Assembly: GCA_052035295.1 (NCBI GenBank)
Contig: JBPOHS010000012.1
Location: 62,001-126,000, forward strand
Length of the DNA: 64,000 nt
Direction of reading: 5' to 3'
From: HdN1 sp052035295
GTDB lineage: Bacteria; Pseudomonadota; Gammaproteobacteria; Pseudomonadales; Ketobacteraceae
The notes under the pieces were generated by a model, which had not been told where the DNA came from, made no database searches, and worked only from the letters and a program-made list of their open reading frames with translations. Both the position numbers and the translations under genes were made by a program. Position 1 is the stretch's first letter, and each line of letters starts with the position of its first letter. This document shows, one piece after another, positions 36,651 through 45,571 of this stretch.

Positions 36651-38963
36651 TCATAGTTCTGCCGCCACCGCCACTCCCGACCAGCTGTCTGCAACCACCG
36701 CGTCAACAGCAGGCGCCACCGTCACCGGAATTCCCGTCAAATGCGCCATTCCCGAGACAGTTTCCAACGCCGATGGACCATCATCGGCCAGTATATTGAC
36801 GTTCACGCCTCCCAATTTCCGGGCCACCGACAAGCCTCGCGCGTGCTGATGCCCCCAACCATGCTGCATGGCCACCACCCCGGCTTTCAGATCACTGGAA
36901 AACCGCGCAGGCAAACGCACCTTTCCTGTCTGTGAACTGACATCGACAATGCCACCCTCAATGATGCCCAATCGCATGGCATCGTCAGGGTGAATGTAGA
37001 GATAGTTGGTTTGTGAAAACTCACCGTGCGTCAATGCTTCGGTGTTCTGCGTCCAGGAATTGTGAGTGCTGTGAACACGCTTGGAAATCAGGCGCATGTT
37101 ACCGCGCTGCCGCTGCTCGAACTCCCGGCTGAAGATGTCATTCAGCGACCGCGCTGCTTCCATTAATTCAGGCGGGGCCAGCCGGATTTTCTTATCCGGA
37201 AAGGACGGCCTGAGCCCCAGAAAATCGTCCGGCTTCGCACCAGCCACCGGCATGCCGTTGGGCTGGGCGACCAGCGATTTGAAACGGCCTTTCTTGGCCA
37301 GTCGCAAAATCAAATCCAGCAACCACTGCTGTGGCAATCCCGTCATCGCGGGCGCTGTTTTTTTCGTGAACAGCCCATGAGTGCGATGAGCCAGACGCAG
37401 TGCTTTCAACGTCCATTGCAGTCCTTTCTCGTTGAACAAGCTGATACCGCAGGCTTCCGCAAGATCGAAATAAATACTCGCCTCGTCACGCTGCTCCGCT
37501 TCCGGCGGAACAATGGCCTCTGTGGCCGACAGGTAGGGAATGGACTGCATTCCCAGAAACAACGGAAAGACAAACGGCAGATCCGGGCGCTGTAACGGCG
37601 ACGTTGCGGGCAACACATAGTGCGCGAGACTGGCGGTTTCATTCAGGTAGATATCCGTCACTACCAGCAATTCGAGTTGCTCGAATGCTTTCTTCAATCG
37701 CTCGCCATTGGCCATGGTCATCAAGGGATTGCCGCCCGTAACAAACAAGGCCTTGATCTGGTCTTGCCCCGGGGTGAGGATTTCATCGGCCAGAATACCT
37801 CCGGGAAATGCTCCATTCAATTCCCGGAACCCACCAATGCGCGAACGACGCTCACGACCAAATAATTTGTTCTTCTGGGCAAAGGCGGCGAAATCAAAAA
37901 TGCCGCGCCCGATCAATGTTCCACCCTTCTTGTCCAGGTTACCGGTAATGGCGTTAATGACTTCTGCCAACCAATGCGCCAGCGTGCCATGGCGGCCCAT
38001 TCCCAGACCGGTACCGGTCACGATGGCTGCGCCATCAGCATTCAGGTATTCGGTCACCAGCGCACGCAAGCGCTCAGGCGCGATATCGGTCAACGGCGCG
38101 GTTTTTTCCGCTGGCCAGCGTTCCGCGAGTGTACGTATCTCCTGCACCCCCGACATGTGTGCGTCAACACGCGACCAGGCCACGGCATCGCGGACAAAAA
38201 TTTCGTTCAGGAATGACAAGAAGAAGAACACGTCTGCGTTCGGCTGAATAAAACAATGCTGATCGGCGACCCGCGCGGTTTCATTGAACCTCGGGTCCAC
38301 CACAATAATTTTGCCGCCGCGCTGACGAATCTGTTTGAGTCGTTTGACCGGGTGCGCGACTTGCAGAAACGTCCATTTCGACACGACCGGATTGGTCCCG
38401 ACGACCATCAAGCAGTTGATGTTATCCAAATCAGGAAACGGCTGAAAAAACGGGAATCCGTACATGGCTGTCGCCGACGCAAACCGGTTCGCGCAATCCT
38501 GCGTGGCAGAAGAGAACACATTGTGTGAACCGATGCCCTGCATGAATCCTTCCGCAAAAATCGGATGCAGGATACTGAAGCCAGCGGCGGTTCCCACGTA
38601 CATCGAGATGGCATGCGGAGACACCGACCGAAGGGATTTGACCTTGGCACCGATTTCTTGCAGTGCCTGTTCCCAACTGATACGCACATAATCGTTACCG
38701 ACGCGTTTCAGCGGGTATTTCAATCGATCCGGGCTGTCGTAGAGACGATGCTGCTGCAGCCCTTTCATACACGAAAATCCAAGCGTACCGATATGGTGCT
38801 TGTTCGGTGCGATGTGGCTGACCCGCCCCTCCTCCATCTGTACGACCAGACCACAGGAGGCTTCACAGATACGACAGAAGGTGGTGCGGGTCTCAGCGTT
38901 TGACTTCATGCCAGAGGATTCCTGTTTTTCGGTGGACGGCAGATCTGTCGTCTCTATACGCAT
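36651..38963 (-). CDS. Molybdopterin-dependent oxidoreductase
   Basis: The 770-aa protein of the DMSO reductase family has an N-terminal [4Fe-4S] motif CRICEASCGLVV...CMKG, then bis-MGD binding regions such as NCLMVVGTNPVVSKW, IIVVDPRFNETA and ALFVTGGNPLMTMANG, and the C-terminal MoCo domain (PARFSSDLKAGVVAMQHGWGH). No signal peptide or Tat motif is visible, so it is cytoplasmic. The residue after the Gly in SSATQDCANRFAS suggests a Cys ligand to Mo. The substrate is not identifiable; formate dehydrogenase- and thiosulfate/polysulfide reductase-like are possibilities. The frame starts with GTG two codons earlier, but ATG at 38963 has AGGAG upstream. It is divergent from the TetR gene. Confidence 0.9.
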   Translation of the reverse strand: MRIETTDLPSTEKQESSGMKSNAETRTTFCRICEASCGLVVQMEEGRVSHIAPNKHHIGTLGFSCMKGLQQHRLYDSPDRLKYPLKRVGNDYVRISWEQALQEIGAKVKSLRSVSPHAISMYVGTAAGFSILHPIFAEGFMQGIGSHNVFSSATQDCANRFASATAMYGFPFFQPFPDLDNINCLMVVGTNPVVSKWTFLQVAHPVKRLKQIRQRGGKIIVVDPRFNETARVADQHCFIQPNADVFFFLSFLNEIFVRDAVAWSRVDAHMSGVQEIRTLAERWPAEKTAPLTDIAPERLRALVTEYLNADGAAIVTGTGLGMGRHGTLAHWLAEVINAITGNLDKKGGTLIGRGIFDFAAFAQKNKLFGRERRSRIGGFRELNGAFPGGILADEILTPGQDQIKALFVTGGNPLMTMANGERLKKAFEQLELLVVTDIYLNETASLAHYVLPATSPLQRPDLPFVFPLFLGMQSIPYLSATEAIVPPEAEQRDEASIYFDLAEACGISLFNEKGLQWTLKALRLAHRTHGLFTKKTAPAMTGLPQQWLLDLILRLAKKGRFKSLVAQPNGMPVAGAKPDDFLGLRPSFPDKKIRLAPPELMEAARSLNDIFSREFEQRQRGNMRLISKRVHSTHNSWTQNTEALTHGEFSQTNYLYIHPDDAMRLGIIEGGIVDVSSQTGKVRLPARFSSDLKAGVVAMQHGWGHQHARGLSVARKLGGVNVNILADDGPSALETVSGMAHLTGIPVTVAPAVDAVVADSWSGVAVAAEL

Positions 38964-38975
38964 CGTCACTCACTC

Positions 38976-39073
38976 CTGTCATCGGTAGCCGCTGTCATCG
39001 GAAGCTGCGGTCATAAGAAGCCCCCCTGTCACAAGAAGCCACTGCCACAAGAAGCCCCCTGTCACAAGAAGCC
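38976..39073. repeat. Degenerate 16-19 bp tandem repeat upstream of the molybdopterin oxidoreductase
   Basis: About six units are seen: the first two begin CTGTCATCGG, and the last four are variants of TCACAAGAAGCC with C-rich spacers. It lies between the oxidoreductase start and the palindrome. No protein or promoter is evident inside it. Confidence 0.75.
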
Positions 39074-39074
39074 T

Positions 39075-39114
39075 CTTGCGGCAAAACATAAGTTAGTTTA
39101 TGTTTTGCCGCAAG
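39075..39114. promoter_or_regulatory. Perfect 17-bp-arm palindrome, probable operator
   Basis: Arms CTTGCGGCAAAACATAA (39075-39091) and its exact complement (39098-39114) enclose GTTAGT. The palindrome sits in the 215-bp region between the divergent TetR and molybdopterin oxidoreductase genes, 65 nt before the TetR ATG. It is likely an operator for autoregulation, or a stem-loop. TetR operators are often shorter, so the long symmetric arms stand out. Confidence 0.55.
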
Positions 39115-39178
39115 CACTGTTCCGACAAACGTCTGCCCCCTGTGCGGGGAAGCACGAGGCGATGGGAAGCGTACGACG

Positions 39179-39748
39179 ATGGCAAGAGTGACACGCGAAG
39201 ACTGGCTTGAGACCGCCAAACAACTGGTCATTGAAGGCGGCTTTGCCAAATTGACACTGGAACATTTGTTGACCCGACTGGGGGTCACCCATGGTTCTTT
39301 TTACCATCACTTCAAGAATCGACAAGCGCTGACCGAAGCCCTGCTCAAGCAATGGCGCAAGGAAATGACGCTCGACGTGGTCGCCAAAGCGGCGCACATC
39401 GGCGATACCGAGCAACGCGCCCGTGCGCTGATGAGCCTGGGCAGTGAATTTACTGACCAGACCCAGCTCGAAATCGCCTTTCGAGCGCAGGCGCGCATCG
39501 ATCCGATGGTGCGCGAATACGTGCAAGAGGTCGATGAACTGCGTATTCGCAACTGTACCGAAATGGCGAAAGCGCTGTTTGGCGACACTCCACAAGCCGT
39601 CACCATCGGCAAACTGGCACACGCCGTATTCGTCGGCAGCCAGCAAATGATTCCCGCGTTTTCAGCCGAAGAATCCCAGGCCATGTACCTCACGCTGCTG
39701 CAACTGGTGCAGCACGCCACACAACATAAACAAGGTAATGTTTCATGA
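39179..39748 (+). CDS. TetR family transcriptional regulator
   Basis: The 189-aa protein has a TetR HTH in residues about 5-55: REDWLETAKQLVIEGGFAKLTLEHLLTRLGVTHGSFYHHFKNRQALTEALL. A ligand domain follows, ending in a long helix. GGGAAG lies about 9 nt upstream. It overlaps the DUF1295 gene by 4 nt (ATGA) and is thus the first gene of an operon with the next three, and it is divergent from the molybdopterin oxidoreductase. The palindrome at 39075-39114 is a candidate binding site, so it may repress both sides. Confidence 0.95.
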   Translation: MARVTREDWLETAKQLVIEGGFAKLTLEHLLTRLGVTHGSFYHHFKNRQALTEALLKQWRKEMTLDVVAKAAHIGDTEQRARALMSLGSEFTDQTQLEIAFRAQARIDPMVREYVQEVDELRIRNCTEMAKALFGDTPQAVTIGKLAHAVFVGSQQMIPAFSAEESQAMYLTLLQLVQHATQHKQGNVS

Positions 39749-40605
39749 ACCGTGATCTGATCCCCATCGGAATCGCCTATGGCGTGGCCATCGCCGGTGC
39801 TGTTATTGCCCTAGCCCTGTTGCACGGTCCGATACTCTGGATCACGTTGCTGGCAGACATCATGGCCACCTGCATCATTTTCGGTTTCAGTCGCGTCTAT
39901 AAAAACTCCAGTTTCTATGATGCCTACTGGAGCGTCATTCCGCCGCTGATCGTTGTGTACTGGATGGTGTACCACGAATCACCCCAGGTCGAACCCGCGC
40001 GTCAGGCCATGGTGATGATTCTCGTATGGTTGTGGGGCATCCGCCTGACCGCCAACTGGGCGGCGCATTGGACCGGCATGAACCATGAGGATTGGCGTTA
40101 TGCACCGATTCGTGAAAAAGCCGGTCGCCTGGCGTGGTTGGCCGATCTCGGTGGCATTCATATGTTTCCTACCCTGATCGTCTATCTGGCTTGTTTGCCC
40201 CTCTACGCCGCCGTTTCCATTGGTGAACGCCCGTTGAACTGGCTCGACGGCCTTGCCTTTGTCGTGACTGCCGGCGCCATCCTGATCGAATTGATCGCCG
40301 ATTTACAATTGCATGCATTTGTCGCCACCAAAAAGCCGGGCGAGATCATGCAATCCGGTTTGTGGCGCTATTCACGGCACCCCAATTATTTCGGCGAAAT
40401 GAGTTTCTGGCTGGGATTGATGCTGTTCGGTCTGGCCGCTCACCCACAAGGCTGGTGGTGGATCATGCTGGGAGCAATTTCCATTGTCGCCATGTTTTTC
40501 TTTGTCAGTGTGCCGCTGATGGATGCGCGCAGTGCGGAACGCCGGGCCGAGTACCGTCAGCACATGCAAAAAGTGTCGGCCATTGTGCCGTGGTTCCCCA
40601 AATAA
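39745..40605 (+). CDS. DUF1295 membrane protein (steroid 5-alpha-reductase-like)
   Basis: The 286-aa protein has about seven membrane helices and the DUF1295/steroid 5-alpha-reductase C-terminal signature: SGLWRYSRHPNYFGEMSFWLGLMLFG, then VPLMDARSAERRAEYRQHMQKVSAIVPWFPK. Relatives reduce C=C bonds of steroids or lipids using NADPH, or methylate isoprenylcysteines, and the activity here is unknown. Its ATG overlaps the TetR stop by 4 nt. Together with the NADH-oxidoreductase it suggests a lipid or quinone reduction module. Confidence 0.88.
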   Translation: MNRDLIPIGIAYGVAIAGAVIALALLHGPILWITLLADIMATCIIFGFSRVYKNSSFYDAYWSVIPPLIVVYWMVYHESPQVEPARQAMVMILVWLWGIRLTANWAAHWTGMNHEDWRYAPIREKAGRLAWLADLGGIHMFPTLIVYLACLPLYAAVSIGERPLNWLDGLAFVVTAGAILIELIADLQLHAFVATKKPGEIMQSGLWRYSRHPNYFGEMSFWLGLMLFGLAAHPQGWWWIMLGAISIVAMFFFVSVPLMDARSAERRAEYRQHMQKVSAIVPWFPK

Positions 40606-40627
40606 ACTGCATCATCAGGATGACATC

Positions 40628-41794
40628 ATGCGTCAGTCCGTTAAGGGCACTGCCTACCCGCCAACTGGATTGGCATCGCCACGCAGACCACGCGTTGTCA
40701 TTGCCGGTTTCGGTGACACGGGTTTGCTGGTGGCGCTACACCTCAGCAAACGTTATGAAATTGTGGGCATCACGCCCAAGCCCTGTCTCGTCAGCGGTCA
40801 AGAGCTGGGAACGCGACTTGCACGCCCGACACAGTGGCAGGAAAATTATCTGGTCGACTTCTCGCGTTACAAACAATTGCAGGGCGTGAACGTGCTGCAA
40901 GGCAAAGTGACCGCCGTGGATACGCGCGCACAGACAGTGACACTCCATAAGGCCGATGGCAGCGAACGTAGCGAGCCCTACGACATCCTGGTCATCGCGT
41001 CCGGCGTGAGCAATGGTTTCTGGCGCACTGCGAATGTCGAATCGCGCGCAGAAATCCAGGCGAATTTGCTGAGTCAATCCAACGCGCTGCTCTCTGCCAG
41101 AACCGTCGCCATTGTCGGCGCCGGACCCACCGGAGTGAGTACGGCATCCAATGTGAAAGACGCCAACCCCGCGGTTGATGTCCACCTGTTTTTCAGTCAG
41201 GAATACCCCTTACCCGGTTATCACCCCAAGACACGGCAGAAAATCGCCGCACGGTTACGGGAACAGGGGGTGCATTTACATGCCAATCACCGCGCCTGTG
41301 TGCCCGACGATAACGCCGCCCTTGCCACTCACACCACCACTCTTACCTGGCAAACCGGCCAGCCGCCCTTTGTGGCCGATCGCATCTTATGGGCCGTGGG
41401 CCATCTCAAGCCCAATAATGATTTCATTCCAGCGGACATGCTCACCCCGCAAGGGTTTGTCAAAACCGATACCTATCTTCGCGTGCCAGGCTACACGAAC
41501 GTCTTCACGGTGGGCGATATTGCTGACACCGATCCCTTGCGAAGCTCGGCGAGAAACGCCGGTTTTCTTACCCTAGCCCGTAACATTGAGGCCACCCTCG
41601 AAAACAAACCCAACGCGCTCAAGCATTTCAAACCAGCGCCCTATCGATGGGGTTCCATCCTTGGCGTGCAGGATGACGGGATGCGCATATTTACGCCCCA
41701 GGGCGTGCAGGTGCGGGTGAGCAAACCGTGGGTCAAGCGGGTGCTGTTTCCCGTGTTCGTGCATCGCATGATCTACCGGGGAATGCGGCGCTGA
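40628..41794 (+). CDS. NDH-2/AIF-like FAD-dependent oxidoreductase
   Basis: The 388-aa protein begins with an FAD-binding motif, VVIAGFGDTGLLVALHL (about residue 22), and has a second dinucleotide motif, TVAIVGAGPTGVSTASN (about 158). The late FAD contact is TNVFTVGDIADTDP (about 315). This pattern fits type II NADH dehydrogenases and AIF-like reductases. The electron acceptor is probably a quinone or a small partner. The ATG at 40628 has AGGA 8 nt upstream; the frame to 40523 overlaps the previous gene. It lies 22 nt after DUF1295 in the TetR-led operon. Confidence 0.87.
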   Translation: MRQSVKGTAYPPTGLASPRRPRVVIAGFGDTGLLVALHLSKRYEIVGITPKPCLVSGQELGTRLARPTQWQENYLVDFSRYKQLQGVNVLQGKVTAVDTRAQTVTLHKADGSERSEPYDILVIASGVSNGFWRTANVESRAEIQANLLSQSNALLSARTVAIVGAGPTGVSTASNVKDANPAVDVHLFFSQEYPLPGYHPKTRQKIAARLREQGVHLHANHRACVPDDNAALATHTTTLTWQTGQPPFVADRILWAVGHLKPNNDFIPADMLTPQGFVKTDTYLRVPGYTNVFTVGDIADTDPLRSSARNAGFLTLARNIEATLENKPNALKHFKPAPYRWGSILGVQDDGMRIFTPQGVQVRVSKPWVKRVLFPVFVHRMIYRGMRR

Positions 41795-41902
41795 ACCGCT
41801 TCTCCTTGCGGCCCCAGGACGATTCCCGCGCTGAAAATCGCTACAGAGTGCTTGAGATCTTGACCCATTGACGGTACAAAGCCTGTTTGCGAGGAGATTT
41901 CC

Positions 41903-42298
41903 ATGCCAGAACAAACTGAAGAAAAAGCATTGCACCCTGGCGAACACATTCGCCGGCAGGTCATGGGGGACGCCTTTGTCGATCGGGCGCTCGCCAACGC
42001 CACCGACTTTACCCGCCCCTTGCAAACGTTTGTAAATGAACACGCCTGGGGTGGCGTGTGGGTGCGTGAAGGTTTGGATCTGCGTACACGCAGCCTGATA
42101 ACACTGGCGGCACTGACGGCACTGAAATGCCCGCAGGAAATCAAGGGCCACGTACGCGGCGCCCTCAATAACGGCTGCACTGTCGAAGAAATCCGTGAAA
42201 CCCTGCTGCATTGCGCGGTGTATGCCGGCGCGCCGGCAGCCATTGATGCGTTTCGCGCGGCGCAAGAGGTGATCAGCGAGCACGAAGCGACGGGGTGA
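41903..42298 (+). CDS. Carboxymuconolactone decarboxylase family protein
   Basis: The 131-aa protein has the CMD fold signature LDLRTRSLITLAALTALKCPQEIKGHVRGALNNGCTVEEIRETLLHCAVYAGAPAAIDAF. The C-terminal CAVYAG contains a single Cys, as in gamma-carboxymuconolactone decarboxylase (PcaC-like) and not the CxxC of AhpD. It may act in aromatic breakdown or as a thiol-linked protein. AGGAG is 7 nt before the ATG. It lies 108 nt after the NDH-2-like gene and may be part of the same transcription unit. Confidence 0.88.
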   Translation: MPEQTEEKALHPGEHIRRQVMGDAFVDRALANATDFTRPLQTFVNEHAWGGVWVREGLDLRTRSLITLAALTALKCPQEIKGHVRGALNNGCTVEEIRETLLHCAVYAGAPAAIDAFRAAQEVISEHEATG

Positions 42299-42446
42299 GC
42301 GGAGGACTTGCCACTCCTCCCCTTTCCTGATCACCTCCGATCAAAAACACCGCTCTTCCCTTGATTTTGCGTTGCTTACAGCGCATCCAACAAACATTGG
42401 GCCAGTAGAAATTCTTTATCGCCGGGTCAACACTGCTTCCTGGAAA

Positions 42447-45400
42447 TTATGACGTTTTTGCCTTGCTCATGCCCTGAATCAGGTAATACAGCACCGGCAC
42501 CAGGAACACCGCCAGCAAGGTCGCCATCAACATTCCGCCCAACACCGACAGGCCCAGCGTTACTCGCGACGCTGCCCCGGCGCCGCTCGACAACACCAGC
42601 GGTACCACGCCGAGAATAAAGGCGAGCGAGGTCATCAGGATCGGTCGCAAACGCAATTTCGCAGCCTCCACCGCCGCATCAAACAGGGTAGCGCCCTGCT
42701 CGAATTTCATCTTGGCAAACTCCACGATAAGAATGGCATTCTTCGCCGCCAGACCAATGACCAACACCAGGCCGATCTGCGTATAAACGCTGCCCGGTGC
42801 GCCGGTAATCCACAGTGCCAACATGGCACCAAATACGCCCAGCGGCAGTGCCAGCATAACGGCAAAGGGGACTGCCCAACTCTCATACAAGGCCGCCAGG
42901 AACAGGAAGACAAACAACACGGCCAACGCCAGCACCGGGGCCGTTTGTCCGGCACTTTGTTTTTCCTGTCGGGACAGCCCAGACCATTCGTAGCCGTAGC
43001 CTTCGGGCAGGGTGTCTGCCGCAACTTCTTCAAGTGCTTTCAGGACATCGCCCGAACTGTAGCCGGCCGCTTCCTTGCCGGTGATTTCGGCGGCGGGATA
43101 GCCGTTGAAACGCTTCATCACTACCGGCATGCCGGTCGGTTCTGCGCGAACCAGCGTCGATAGCGGCACCATGTGCCCGGAACGGCTGCGCACATAGATC
43201 TGGCTCAGGGTTTCGGGACTGGTGCGGGCATCGGCTTCGGCCTGCAAAGTCACTTTGTAGGTACGCCCGAACAGGCTCAGGTCATTGACCTGTGCTCCGC
43301 CCAGATAGGCCTGCAAGCTCTGGAACAATTCATTGAGCGGCACATCGAGCTTCTTGGCCTTGTCGCGATCTACCTGCAGGCGAAAGGCAGGTGTACTGGC
43401 CTGGAATTTCGAGAGCACCTGCGCAACCTCGGGTCGTTTTGACGCAGCGGCAACAAAGTCATTGGCGACCTGTTCTAACGCCTGAGGTGAACCGGCCGTC
43501 TTGTCCTGCAGCATCAGCGTGAAGCCACCGGTCGCCCCCAGGCCCGGAATCGGCGGCGGGTTGAACGGCAACACTTGTGCCTCGGCCACGGTCTGCACCT
43601 TGGCGTAAAACGTGGTGATGATATTGCGCAGGCCTTTCTCAGCCGTTTTACGCTGTGCCCACGGTTGTAGACGAATCACCACCAGACCGGCATTGGGCTG
43701 GGGCGTTCCATAGAGAATATTCACGCCGGAAATCGCCAGCGTTTTCTCGACACCGGGAATCTCGCGGGCAATCGCTTCGACCCTTTCTGTAACGTCCATG
43801 GTGCGCTGCAAGGTGGAGGCTTCGGGGAGCAATACCACACCGAAGAAGTAGCTTTGGTCTTCTTCTGGCACAAAGGTGGTTCTCACCTCCTTGAACAGCA
43901 CACCGGTCGTACCGACCACTGCGACCAGCAACAGCATCGCCAACACCGCGCGACGAATGGCCAACGCCACCCCACGCCCGTACGCTTGCGTCATGCGATC
44001 AAAGGCGCGGTTAAAAGCACCGAAAAATCCCGCTAACATCCCCGCATGCCCCGTTGCCGAGTGCGGCTTGAGCAGCAGGGAACACAGGGCTGGCGTTAGC
44101 GTCAAGGCGACCAGCGCCGAGAACATGACCGAGATGGCAACGGTCAAGCCGAACTGCCGGAACATGACACCGGTAATGCCCGACAAAAACGATACCGGCA
44201 CGAACACCGCACACAACACCAGCGCGATCGCCACCACCGGCCCGGAAACTTCCTGCATGGCCTTGATGGTCGCATCCCGTGCGGAAAGCTTGCTCTGCTG
44301 CATGTGATGCTCCACCGCTTCCACCACCACGATGGCGTCATCAACCACGATACCGATGGCAAGCACCAGCGCAAACAAGGTCAGTGTGTTGATCGAGAAA
44401 CCCAGCACCAGAAAGACCGCCAGCGTGCCGATCAACGACACCGGCACCGCCAGCATGGGAATCAAGGTGGCGCGCCAGCTTTGCAAAAACAGCATCACCA
44501 CGATCAACACCAGCGCCATGGCCTCGAACAGCGTCTTGATGACTTCGTGCATCGATTCCTTCACGAAATCGGTATTATCCGTGACGACATCCAGCGCCAG
44601 ATCATCCGGGAAATTCTTCTGCAGACGTGCCAGTTCGGCGCGCACCTGGGCCGACACATCGAGCGCGTTGGCATCGGGTGTCAGGTTGATGGAATACACT
44701 GCGGCCGGTTTACCGTTGAAACTGCCCACGGTCAAATAATCTTTCTGGCCCAATTCTATGCGTGCCACGTCGTGCAAGCGCACATAACCGCCCTTGCCAT
44801 CGGCGCGCAGAATAATATTGCCGAATTCTTCGGGCGTAACCAGCCTGCCCTGCACCACGAGGTTGTACTGAAACGCCTGCTCTGCAGGGGCCGGAAACTG
44901 GCCCAGCGAACCGGCCGGCACCTGGGCGTTCTGTTCCCGCACGGTTTGAATGATGTCACCTGCCGTCAGACCATAACGCGCCATGTGCATGGGATCCAGC
45001 CAGATCCTCATGCCATATTCCGACCCGTACTCGTTGAGATTGCCCACGCCGGGAATCCGCTTGAGCACATCCGACACGTAAATCGTGCCGTAATTGCGCA
45101 AAAACAACGAATCGTAAGTGCCGTTGGGCGAATACAGCACGTAATACATCAACACATCGGGGGATTGCTTGCGCGTGACCACGCCCGCCTGGGTGACTTC
45201 CGACGGCAGTAACGAGGTGGCGGTGGCCGCACGGTTTTGCGTCAAGACTGTTGCCATGTCGGCATCGCGCGCGATGTCAAAGGTCACGTTCAAGGAATAC
45301 AATCCATTACCGGTGGACAGCGAATCCATGTAAAGCATGCCTTCGACGCCGTTGACCTTTTCCTCGAGCGGCTGGGCAACGCTTTGTTGTACGACCTCGG

Positions 45401-45560
45401 CATTGGCGCCGACGTATTGGGCGCTGACGTTGATGGTCGGCAAGGTGATCTGCGGGTATTGCGCCACCGGCAGAATCCGCAACGCCAACAATCCACACAG
45501 GCTGATGACCAGCGAGAGGACAATGGCGAAAACAGGGCGATCAATAAAGAAACGGGCCAT
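42447..45560 (-). CDS. RND efflux pump inner-membrane transporter (HAE1 type)
   Basis: A 1037-aa resistance-nodulation-division pump. The start is MARFFIDRPVFAIVLSLVIS, and the typical proton-relay region is in helix 4 (FALVLAIGIVVDDAIVVVEAVEHHM, with the two Asp). Two large periplasmic loops and 12 helices are seen, and motifs such as PVAQYPQITLPTINV and GLAAKNAILIVEFAK fit AcrB/MexB-like exporters of hydrophobic compounds. The ATG at 45560 is preferred to the TTG at 45575 because GAGGG is well placed. It follows the adaptor gene closely. No outer-membrane TolC-like gene or regulator is nearby, so it may use a channel encoded elsewhere. Confidence 0.96.
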   Translation of the reverse strand: MARFFIDRPVFAIVLSLVISLCGLLALRILPVAQYPQITLPTINVSAQYVGANAEVVQQSVAQPLEEKVNGVEGMLYMDSLSTGNGLYSLNVTFDIARDADMATVLTQNRAATATSLLPSEVTQAGVVTRKQSPDVLMYYVLYSPNGTYDSLFLRNYGTIYVSDVLKRIPGVGNLNEYGSEYGMRIWLDPMHMARYGLTAGDIIQTVREQNAQVPAGSLGQFPAPAEQAFQYNLVVQGRLVTPEEFGNIILRADGKGGYVRLHDVARIELGQKDYLTVGSFNGKPAAVYSINLTPDANALDVSAQVRAELARLQKNFPDDLALDVVTDNTDFVKESMHEVIKTLFEAMALVLIVVMLFLQSWRATLIPMLAVPVSLIGTLAVFLVLGFSINTLTLFALVLAIGIVVDDAIVVVEAVEHHMQQSKLSARDATIKAMQEVSGPVVAIALVLCAVFVPVSFLSGITGVMFRQFGLTVAISVMFSALVALTLTPALCSLLLKPHSATGHAGMLAGFFGAFNRAFDRMTQAYGRGVALAIRRAVLAMLLLVAVVGTTGVLFKEVRTTFVPEEDQSYFFGVVLLPEASTLQRTMDVTERVEAIAREIPGVEKTLAISGVNILYGTPQPNAGLVVIRLQPWAQRKTAEKGLRNIITTFYAKVQTVAEAQVLPFNPPPIPGLGATGGFTLMLQDKTAGSPQALEQVANDFVAAASKRPEVAQVLSKFQASTPAFRLQVDRDKAKKLDVPLNELFQSLQAYLGGAQVNDLSLFGRTYKVTLQAEADARTSPETLSQIYVRSRSGHMVPLSTLVRAEPTGMPVVMKRFNGYPAAEITGKEAAGYSSGDVLKALEEVAADTLPEGYGYEWSGLSRQEKQSAGQTAPVLALAVLFVFLFLAALYESWAVPFAVMLALPLGVFGAMLALWITGAPGSVYTQIGLVLVIGLAAKNAILIVEFAKMKFEQGATLFDAAVEAAKLRLRPILMTSLAFILGVVPLVLSSGAGAASRVTLGLSVLGGMLMATLLAVFLVPVLYYLIQGMSKAKTS

Positions 45561-45571
45561 GTGCGCCACCC

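Noticed and set aside
44304..45212. 302-aa frame antisense to the RND pump
   Set aside because: It has the low-complexity HRHHHDG/QHHHDQ look of a shadow frame, and the pump on the other strand is unmistakable.
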